From contig DAIOVD010000068.1 of NCBI GenBank assembly GCA_036759185.1, positions 1 through 20,898 on the forward strand: a stretch of 20,898 nt of DNA, written 5' to 3'. Origin of the DNA: CAMDMI01 sp036759185 (lineage in GTDB: Bacteria; Bacteroidota; Bacteroidia; Cytophagales; Flexibacteraceae). The notes under the pieces were generated by a model that saw only the letters and a list, made by a program, of their open reading frames with translations, was not told the origin of the DNA and ran no database searches. The position numbers were made by a program, and so were the translations under genes. This document shows, in pieces, positions 1 to 6,400 of the stretch; the stretch's first letter is position 1, and each line of letters starts with the position of its first letter.

Positions 1-278
1 GCTCCGGACCTTCCGTCGCCGTTCTGATGTGACAAAGGTGTGGGACGGGATTTGAATAATAAAACGGAATACCGCGTCGATTTTTCGAGTCCAATGAATA
101 TTTACTAAAAAATTGCGAAAAAGGTCGATTTTGAAAAATCGAAGTAAATGGTCGTAATTGCCTTTAAAAAATTTGGCTCTATCCGTAAAAATATTTAAAA
201 AATTACGGGATGTCGCGTCTAAAAACGACCAAAACTGACAAAAATCATGAAATTATTTTTTGGCGAATCCGGAAAATG
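1..278. other. AT-rich left edge without a recognisable gene
   Basis: No convincing coding region is visible on either strand. The minus strand has only one ATG (near 247) and its frame stops after nine codons. Short complementary words (TCGATTTT near 124 and AAAATCGA near 135) could form a weak hairpin. One minus-strand frame stays open off the left edge, but it has no start and resembles no family I know. Confidence 0.5.
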
Positions 279-348
279 AGTTCAAAATTCAAAGTTTAAG
301 GAGGAAAGAAGGAAGAATTAAGAGTGAAAAGTTTAAGGTTAAGAGTGA
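279..348 (+). repeat. Degenerate heptanucleotide array (about 10 units)
   Basis: This stretch parses without gaps into ten 7-base units: AGTTCAA, AATTCAA, AGTTTAA, GGAGGAA, AGAAGGA, AGAATTA, AGAGTGA, AAAGTTT, AAGGTTA, AGAGTGA. The purine-rich, AGAGTGA-like side is on the plus strand, opposite to the other arrays in the window. A 7-base period argues against coding, so the 85-codon open frame across it is probably spurious. Beyond 348, up to the REP-like block at 467, I see no feature. Confidence 0.65.
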
Positions 349-466
349 TGCCAGTGGAATTGCCTTCCCGTTAGGCTTAGACCTCGGTCTGCTTCAGTTC
401 GAAACCTTGCAGAAGTTCCCTCTCTGGAGCCTGTCCCGATTTTACATCAGCAGGGTAGGGGGGGCT

Positions 467-615
467 GCATTCATCCTAAAATCCCATAATCCTAAAAATC
501 CTAGTCCAGACAATTAAGGGCAGTCAACCCATTCCATATTTCGTACCTACGGCACTTTGGCCCACGCTTGTTTTTTGTTTCTACCAAATGCAGGCACTTT
601 AAGGCGCCAGTGAAA
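467..615. repeat. REP-like paired-hairpin element, dispersed copy A
   Basis: The left part (467-530) carries an ATCCTAAA / ATCCCATA / ATCCTAAA run with roughly 8-base spacing. It is followed by the core: a CGTA-CC-TACG hairpin (542-551), a conserved TTTCTACC word, and a second hairpin GGCACT-TTAA-GGCGCC (593-608). The same flank and core occur in the 171-bp tandem array at 1886-2310, about 1.36 kb away. Two short hairpins at fixed spacing resemble bacterial REP/BIME elements. No REP-associated transposase gene is in the window. Confidence 0.7.
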
Positions 616-633
616 TTGCATTATTGTATTACA

Positions 634-725
634 TTCATAATTCATAACTCATAATTTGGCACCACTGTAAGCAACCCTCATCACTCATCAGGCATCACAA
701 ATCACGCATCACAAATCAAACTTCA
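634..725 (-). repeat. Heptanucleotide arrays downstream of the 57-codon gene
   Basis: Two blocks have a 7-base period: 634-654 (TTCATAA, TTCATAA, CTCATAA on the plus strand) and 677-725 (seven units). Read on the minus strand, every unit of 677-725 begins with TGA: TGAAGTT, TGATTTG, TGATGCG, TGATTTG, TGATGCC, TGATGAG, TGATGAG. Because 7 is not a multiple of 3, three successive units place TGA in all three frames. The block lies 36 bases past the stop of the minus-strand gene at 762-935. Confidence 0.75.
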
Positions 726-761
726 TTCCGTTCCTCCCAGTTTTAACTTTTATGCTTTTAA

Positions 762-935
762 TCAGACATTTATCGGTTTGCCTGCACGAATCGGTTTGGG
801 TTTGGCCATTGGCATTTTTCTGCCTGTGGCTTTATAGTAGGCAATGACTGCGCTGATTTTTTGCCTCTCCTCTGTTGAAATAGGAGTAGGATCGACTACA
901 AAGTCAATTCCTTTTGGTTCTTTTATATAGCCCAT
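762..935 (-). CDS. Small hypothetical protein (57 aa), partner of the GNAT-like gene
   Basis: The frame starts at ATG 935 with MGYIKEPKGIDFVVDP, continues through STEERQKISAVIAYYK, and stops at TGA 762-764. Its start lies two bases beyond the stop of the upstream GNAT-like gene, so the two are almost certainly one transcription unit. The protein has no signal peptide or membrane segment. It has a short acidic helix-like stretch (about residues 20-35) and a basic, proline-rich C-terminal tail (MPMAKPKPIRAGKP). Its size and tight coupling would suit an antitoxin or accessory subunit. That role is inferred from gene order only, and I cannot name a family with certainty. A heptamer array follows its 3' end. 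Confidence 0.7.
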   Translation of the reverse strand: MGYIKEPKGIDFVVDPTPISTEERQKISAVIAYYKATGRKMPMAKPKPIRAGKPINV

Positions 936-937
936 TT

Positions 938-1475
938 TTATTCAGATTCAGTTGGAAAATACTTTCGGATAAGTCGAAGAGCTTCTTTCGGGAAGATGAC
1001 CATTTTGTGGCCTCCTACATGAGTTGCTCCTAACATTTTTTCATAATGGTCAATCAGTTTGGTCTTGGAAGTAAAGGAGACGAATCCTTCATATCCTTTG
1101 TCCCATGAAGTTTTGCAGGTGAAAGCAAATAAGTTACCGGGAACTCCTTCATATAGTTTATTGCTGCCAATGTTAAATGCTGCACTTTCAATGAGATGCA
1201 AATAGAAATGATCGTTGAAATCACTAATACTCAACAAGCCCTGGATAATTTCCGGATTGTTCCGAATGGTTAATTTATAAACTTGCCTGTCTGATTGTTT
1301 AACCTCACTCGCCCAATTGAAAAGCCATCCTTTACTTTTCGTCATGTTTTTCAGGTCAGCTTTTGTAACTAAGGTGGACGTCTGTAGGAAAACTATCTCC
1401 TGAAATTGTGTTTACAATGCTGTTGGTCAGCTTGTCTATTTCAACATCAATGTGATATTTCGCTGGTTGTGCCAC
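938..1475 (-). pseudogene. GNAT-like hypothetical protein with a single-base frameshift
   Basis: The 135-codon frame from ATG 1345 (MTKSKGWLFNW...) is only the C-terminal part of a longer protein. In another frame upstream, from GTG 1475, there are 35 codons (MAQPAKYHIDVEIDKLTNS..., ending in TDVHL). Removing one base (plus-strand T at 1370) joins TDVHL to VTKADLKNMTKSKG and gives a continuous 178-residue product. From memory, Bacteroidota proteins of this kind (with YEGVPGNL and LIDHYEKMLGA motifs) carry such an N-terminal part, which supports a real frameshift. The C-terminal half (GYEGFVSFTSKTKLIDHYEKMLGA) resembles the acetyl-CoA-binding end of GNAT acetyltransferases. It forms an operon with the 57-codon gene two bases downstream. 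The shift could be a true mutation, a sequencing error or recoding at CTT-A-GTT. Starting at ATG 1345 would give a truncated product. Confidence 0.65.
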
Positions 1476-1479
1476 TATT

Positions 1480-1487
1480 CAAAAGTA
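1480..1487 (-). promoter_or_regulatory. Possible Bacteroidota -7 box upstream of the GNAT-like gene
   Basis: The minus strand reads TACTTTTG, a match to the Bacteroidota -7 consensus TAnnTTTG, ending four bases before GTG 1475. No TTTG -33 box is seen at the usual spacing of about 19 bases. If functional, the transcript would be nearly leaderless. Confidence 0.25.
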
Positions 1488-1544
1488 CAAAAATGCGGAC
1501 ATATTTTGATTTTAAATGATCGTCGTTTTCAGGAATCCCTGTCA

Positions 1545-1633
1545 GACGTAGACTTGTGTGTACGAATGCGTGAGCGATTTTTAAATTCGCACACACCTTG
1601 ACGTAGTTAAAAACTACACCAAGCCGTCTTTTT
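1545..1633 (+). other. Possible structured RNA or palindromic element
   Basis: Several stems can be read on the plus strand. TGTGTG (1555-1560) pairs with CACACA (1590-1595), continued after a two-base bulge by CGAAT (1563-1567) with ATTCG (1585-1589). GTAGTT (1603-1608) pairs with AACTAC (1612-1617) over a three-base loop. An outer GACG (1545-1548) pairs with CGTC (1625-1628), followed directly by five Ts (1629-1633). The GACGTAG word also occurs as a direct repeat (1545-1551 and 1600-1606). The layout suits a small branched RNA ending in a T-tract, or a decayed palindromic element. No coding potential is visible. Confidence 0.35.
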
Positions 1634-1675
1634 GGGGGTATTGAATGCCAAGCTGTAAACGTAATCTGGAATCGA

Positions 1676-1748
1676 ATCCCGGAGGGATGACATTATGAGT
1701 GGGTTCAAGCAATCCAGGAGTTACCAGTCTCGTGTCACCCCGCAGGGT
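1676..1748. repeat. Second type of REP-like hairpin pair
   Basis: ATCCC-GGA-GGGAT (1676-1688) and ACCC-CGCA-GGGT (1737-1748) are two short hairpins about 48 bases apart. The two-hairpin layout resembles the CGTACCTACG / GGCACC elements nearby, with different sequence. From memory, ATCCCGGAGGGATGACATTA-like words are common in intergenic DNA of Bacteroidota. Only one copy is in the window, so the repeat status is inferred. Confidence 0.4.
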
Positions 1749-1841
1749 TCAGTTTAATTTGATTCGATCAGGCTATCATAAAGTCACTCTTCCAGGGTTG
1801 GTTGGAAGCCCAAAACAAAAGGAGTTTCCGTTGTCTCTTTC

Positions 1842-1883
1842 CTTTTCCTTTTGACTTTTGAGTTCTTACTTTTCAATTCTTAA
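1842..1883 (-). repeat. Degenerate heptanucleotide array (6 units)
   Basis: The plus strand parses as CTTTTCC, TTTTGAC, TTTTGAG, TTCTTAC, TTTTCAA, TTCTTAA without gaps. The purine-rich side is on the minus strand. It directly abuts the 171-bp tandem repeat starting at 1886. Confidence 0.55.
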
Positions 1884-1885
1884 AG

Positions 1886-2310
1886 CAACCCATTCAATAT
1901 TTCGTACCTACGGCACTCTGGCCCATTGTTGGTTATTGTTTCTACCGATAGCAGGCACCTAAAGGCGCCAGAAATTTCCCCAATTACATTTCATTTTTGC
2001 ATTCATCCTAAAATCCCATAATCCTGAAAATCCTAATTCAGACAATTAAGGGCAGTCAACCCATTCCATATTCCGTACCTACGGCACTCCGGCCCAATAT
2101 TGATTCTGGTTTCTACCGATAGCAGGCACCTAAAGGCGCCAGAAATTTCCCCAATTACATTTCATTTTTGCATTCATCCTAAAATCCCATAATCCTGAAA
2201 ATCCTAATTCAGACAATTAAGGGCAGTCAACCCATTCCATATTCCGTACCTACGGCACTCCGGCCCAATGTTGATTCTGGTTTCTACCAATAGCAGGCAC
2301 CTAAAGGCTT
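1886..2310. repeat. 171-bp tandem repeat carrying REP-like elements (2.5 units)
   Basis: Units begin at 1886, 2057 and 2228, with a period of exactly 171 bases; the last unit is cut short near 2310. Each unit starts CAACCCATTC and has a (C)CGTACCTACG(G) hairpin (1903-1912, 2073-2084, 2244-2255), a TTTCTACC word and a GGCACC-TAAA-GGCGCC hairpin (1954-1969, 2125-2140; the third copy decays to GGCTTA). The full units end in the ATCCT-type octamer flank. Units two and three differ at few positions over their shared length. Unit one is more diverged within the core but matches unit two in the flank. No reading frame spans the array. Confidence 0.9.
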
Positions 2311-2342
2311 AGGAGTATTTCTGTAAAGTACTGCCCTGTATT

Positions 2343-2405
2343 TCATTCATCATTCATAACTCATAACTCATCATTCATCACTCATCCCAAATCACGAATC
2401 AAACT
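2343..2405 (-). repeat. Heptanucleotide array running into the paiB-like stop codon
   Basis: Nine 7-base units on the plus strand: TCATTCA, TCATTCA, TAACTCA, TAACTCA, TCATTCA, TCACTCA, TCCCAAA, TCACGAA, TCAAACT. On the coding (minus) strand these become units such as TGAATGA, TGAGTGA and TTCGTGA. The array overlaps the last codons of the gene at 2392-3060 and supplies its TGA stop, so the 3' end of that gene lies inside the repeat. Confidence 0.75.
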
Positions 2406-3060
2406 TCGATCCGTCCCATTCCACGCCATCCGGGAAAAGGGCCGATTGTCGTTTTCGCATTTCGGATGCAATGAGGGCGCTGTTTCCGCCTTGTTCGTCG
2501 AGTTTGGCAAGGATATTCAGGAAGCTTTTTTCGTCCCGGTTCTGGCTGAGTTTGAATACGTTTTCGAACTTCTCCGCTTTGATTTCGAAACCGGCAATGG
2601 CGGGCATCATCTTACTCAGGAAGGAATCGGGCAGGTTGTCGTAAAACGTCAGGGATTCGGTGTTGCCTTTTTCAAAGGTCAGGGTCAGCTGTCGCATAAA
2701 CCCGATCAGCTCGTTATCCGCCAGAAACCGGATCTGTCCTCCAACCTGAACGCTCATGTAGTTCCAGGTGGAGCCGATGCTGGGGTTGCTGTACCAGGAA
2801 GCACTCACATAACAGCTCGGACCGGTAAACAGTAAAAGGGCGTTGGGATTTTCTATGAAGGCCTTGTGGTGATCGGTATTTCGCATGATGTGGCCCTGCA
2901 GAAACCACTCGCCTTCCCGTTCAATGAGCAATACCGGAATCTGAGTCGCAACCTGCACCCCGGATTTGAAACTCCCCGTCAGCATGGCAAACGGGTGCTC
3001 CTCAATAAACTGCCGGATCACAGCCGGATCGTTCTCTTTGAAATAGTGAAAATTGTACAT
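2392..3060 (-). CDS. PaiB-like FMN-binding protein
   Basis: This 222-residue protein belongs to the FMN-binding negative regulator / PaiB family (FMN_bind_2), which has a split-barrel flavin-binding fold. Recognisable segments are the N-terminal FKENDPAVIRQFIEEHPFA (about 7-25), GHIMRNTDHHK (56-66), the LFTGPSCYVSASWY core (77-90) and STWNYMSVQVGG (97-108). The length is near the family norm of about 200-210. In Bacillus, PaiB was described as a repressor of sporulation and protease genes. Many family members have no established target, so a regulatory role is not shown here. It is likely cytoplasmic and monocistronic. ATG 3060 is the natural start, since MYNFHYFKE matches the usual beginning. 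The final FDS and the stop are encoded in a heptamer array. Confidence 0.9.
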   Translation of the reverse strand: MYNFHYFKENDPAVIRQFIEEHPFAMLTGSFKSGVQVATQIPVLLIEREGEWFLQGHIMRNTDHHKAFIENPNALLLFTGPSCYVSASWYSNPSIGSTWNYMSVQVGGQIRFLADNELIGFMRQLTLTFEKGNTESLTFYDNLPDSFLSKMMPAIAGFEIKAEKFENVFKLSQNRDEKSFLNILAKLDEQGGNSALIASEMRKRQSALFPDGVEWDGSKFDS

Positions 3061-3363
3061 GGTCTGTATGTTTTCTGTGGTTGAAATGGTTGTCCGAAGG
3101 GTTGCAAAATAGTGAATGGATGGTATTCAAAGAAAGGAGAGGCACTGTCTTTTTCAAAGTATCTGGCCTTCATGGACATGATTCCAATGAGCGTTCTTTT
3201 GAATTAGAATTGTCCGACTTTGAAAGAATTATTGGCCAGCACATCTGCGCTGCACTGCTCACCAGTTTTGGGGTTTTGAGGCTGGCTTTTTAAACAAGGG
3301 CGGCATCTTTGAAGCCAATTGTTTATTTAACTATGGCACCGTTATCAATGCATTGAATCCTTT
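3061..3363. other. Gene-free spacer between the giant gene and paiB
   Basis: A 70-codon plus-strand frame (3081-3293) crosses this stretch but resembles no known protein and has no clear start context. The region must contain the promoter of the paiB-like gene, but no good TTTG / TAnnTTTG pair is visible. Confidence 0.4.
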
Positions 3364-3440
3364 CCACTCTCCACTCTTCATTCTTCACCCTTCACTCTTC
3401 AGTCTTCAGTCTTCATTCTTAACTCTCCACTCTTAACTCC
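3364..3440 (-). repeat. Heptanucleotide array (11 gapless units)
   Basis: The plus strand reads CCACTCT, CCACTCT, TCATTCT, TCACCCT, TCACTCT, TCAGTCT, TCAGTCT, TCATTCT, TAACTCT, CCACTCT, TAACTCC with no break in phase. On the minus strand the consensus is AGAGTGA/AGAATGA. It lies just beyond the terminator hairpin of the giant minus-strand gene. Confidence 0.85.
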
Positions 3441-3456
3441 AACACCCTTCCAAAGC

Positions 3457-3489
3457 AAAGGGGTCCGGAACGATATCCCAGACCCCTTT
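3457..3489 (-). terminator. Intrinsic terminator of the giant protein gene
   Basis: AAAGGGGTC (3457-3465) and GACCCCTTT (3481-3489) form a perfect 9-bp stem with a 15-base loop, starting about 10 bases after the TAA at 3499-3501. On the minus strand the stem is followed by GCTTTGG, so the T-tract is short and the terminator may be moderate. Confidence 0.7.
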
Positions 3490-3498
3490 ATCTTGGCA

Positions 3499-6400
3499 TT
3501 ACTCTTTGGTGATGGCAAAGATTTTTTGGTGTGTATCAAACCGGAGTTTGACAAAGTAAATACCAGCCGGTTTCCCTTCCAGATTCAACCGGATCTCGTT
3601 CGGGTCGATCTTGTCGACGGCAACCTGCATTTCCTGCCCCAAAGAGTTTGTGACCAGGAGATCAAATTGTTTATTGAAGGCATCCCTGGCTTTCAGGTGA
3701 ACCCAATCCCGGAATGGATTTGGAAACAATTCCACGTGTTCTGAATTGGAAATTTCCTCTCTGGATCCGGTTATGATCTGAACCTCGGATGTATCAGAAC
3801 AATTTCCGATGCGGGCAATGAGCTGATACGCACCATTGGTCAGCACAGTATAGAATGAACTTGTCGCAGATGGAATCTTGGTTCCATTGAGCACCCATTG
3901 ATAGAATAATCCGGTCCCCGGAGTGGTGGAACTCAGTGTCGCTCCGTTCGCAGCGAAGCTGGCCACAGGAGTTGGCGCCACATTGGTGGTTCTCACCGTC
4001 TGAGATGAGCAGGGGGGAAGACTCACATTGTAGGTTACCGATATGGTTCCGGATTGCTGCGGGTAAAATTGATTACCCACCACACCAATGCCTGAAAATA
4101 CGCCCCCCGGTGTAAGAGGGACTAAATTTGATGGCGCTGCATTCTGGCAGTAATTGGTGAGAAGTCCTGAAAAACCTGAATTTGGAATGGTATTCACCTT
4201 GAAAACCACGGGCTTCCGGGCACCCTGACAACCTGTGGTGGTGTTGTAAAATCCAACATAGTAGATATTGGTTGACGTTAAGGTATTGGAATAGGTTGCT
4301 CCCTGTGAAAGGAAAGATGTTGAACTGGTACTGGAATACCATCGGTATGTACTGGTGCCGGGTGCTCCGCTGGCAGTACAGGTTATGGTTCCGGATCCGC
4401 ACCGGCTTGCTGTATCCAGTGAAGTTGGAACCGTGGTAAACTCAGGACATATCTGGAAAATAAGCGGTGACTGTCCTGTTCCGAGTGAATTGGTAACGGT
4501 GATGTAACCATTGGTCGCACCTGCCGGAACAGTGGTCGTGATGCTGGTTGCCGTGTTGGTCAGGATCACAGAAGGAGTCCCGTTAAATTGGACCGATGTG
4601 GCACTCAGAAGGTTTGTTCCGAAAATTGTGACGGATGCACCGATCCCTCCCAATCCGGGACTGACACTGGTGATAGCAGGGGAATTTGGATTGAAACAGC
4701 TGATAGCAGCGAGAAATCCGGCATTTACTGTGGATGAGCTGGAACTGAATACAAGAGTCAATGCACCATCTGAATTGGTGGCCAGAACCGAAGTGGGCAA
4801 ATTCGATCCCGAAAAAGAACCCAGCAATGAAGCGGAGCTGTTTGTTCCGTTGTAGATTCTCAGGAAATCAAATCCGGATTCGGTTTGAAAGTTCAGGAAG
4901 GAAATCCGGACCCTGTTTCCGGTTGTGGAAGGATACAGAACCAGGGTATTGAACTCATTGTTATTATACCCCCCGTTCTGAAACCCAAACAGGGATGATG
5001 AAACCAGTCCACTGCAGACGGAGAATGTGTTATTCTGCATTCGTATGGTGTCGCCAACGTGGAAATCCATTTTGGAAATCGCATCCACCTGATTTTTGAC
5101 TACTTGAATTCTGCCAGTCGTTGCCAGTAACGGGACCGATGTGTTTATAACAGAATCGCTTTCTACAGAATAAGCGGCGGCCTTACCATTGAAGCTCAAC
5201 GCATTTACACCTGTGAACCGGACGCCTTTCAGTTTCACATTGGTTCCGGCTGTTCCGGAGCCTGGAGAGAAACTCTTAATTTCAATCACACTGTCCAGGT
5301 AGCTTTCGTTGTTTGTGACCCAAAGCAGGGCATTCCGGAGGATTTTTATTCCGTCGGTAGAGGCATCCCATCCGGAGGAGTTCATGGTTGAAGAAACCGG
5401 GAAGAAGCCCAGGTCTGCTTTCCGTACTTTCTGATTTCCAATTGAGTCAGAAACGACAATCAAAGGACTTCCACTTGTCCAGTTGCTGACCCTTGTTGCA
5501 TTGGCTGCAATAATGGTTGCCACTGGCCGGCTTCCGGTTGATCCACCTTTGAATGTTTGAACATCTTTCAGAAGAGGATGCGAGGGAATCAACGGAGACG
5601 CCATGAGCATGCCGGAAGAATACGTACTCGGCCCAAACGGTATCAGCTCAAAATCTGAATAGTTGCCACCCGGATTTGATCCTGTAACTCCTGCTGTCGC
5701 ATACACCGCTCCTACAACACGGCCACCTTCGTTTATGTAGGAAGCCAGGTTTGTTCCGAGAGTCACCCGGTCCATCCAGTTTGAATAATTCCACATCAGG
5801 ATGGCATCATATTGGCGCAACTGATCTAAAGTCGGTGTCGTAGTTGACGCATTGATAATATCGATACCTTCAAATGGATAGCTGTTTTGTAATCTGGTTT
5901 TAAGATCAGGAGCTAAGTTGTCAGTCCCAGTGGTACTGTGCAATAACAGAATTCCGGGTCTTCCGGTTTTTTGGACAACAAAAGGTGTTATGCTGGCAGC
6001 AACCCCAAGAGGTGTGGTTGCCGAGATTATCCCGGTGGTGGCAGTGGGTGGCACAATTGCTGATAGTGTTGTGTCATTCAATTGCGTAAAACTGGCAGCT
6101 GCCTGATTAAATAACACAGAGGAGGTGTTCTGCAACAGCTTGCCTGTGATCAATACCTGTGTGCCAATAGGGCCTTTTGGAGGCGTAAACCGATATATTC
6201 GGGGGTAGATATCCGGCACAACAGTGACAGAGTAATCTTCCGCTTCTCCGGAAGCAAATGCTGTGCAGGCATCTCCGGGGCCATTTTGATTTCCTGCATT
6301 CCGGCTGCGAATTCGCACCAGCATAGGTCCTGTGGCAATGTTTTGTGGAAGGTTAATCTGAACTGTGCCAGGACTTCCGATCACGCTGGATACTGTAACC

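Noticed and set aside
260..517. 85-codon plus-strand open frame
   Set aside because: It runs through a 7-base-period array and the flank of a REP-like element; the composition comes from the repeats, and it resembles no family.
938..1345. Complete 135-residue protein starting at ATG 1345
   Set aside because: Coding-quality sequence continues upstream in another frame and joins after removal of one base, so ATG 1345 is likely an internal methionine.
1886..2310. CRISPR array
   Set aside because: The 171-bp units are near-identical throughout, with no short repeats separated by unique spacers and no cas genes nearby.
3081..3293. 70-codon plus-strand frame between paiB and the giant gene
   Set aside because: No recognisable domain, no start context and no conserved neighbour arrangement.
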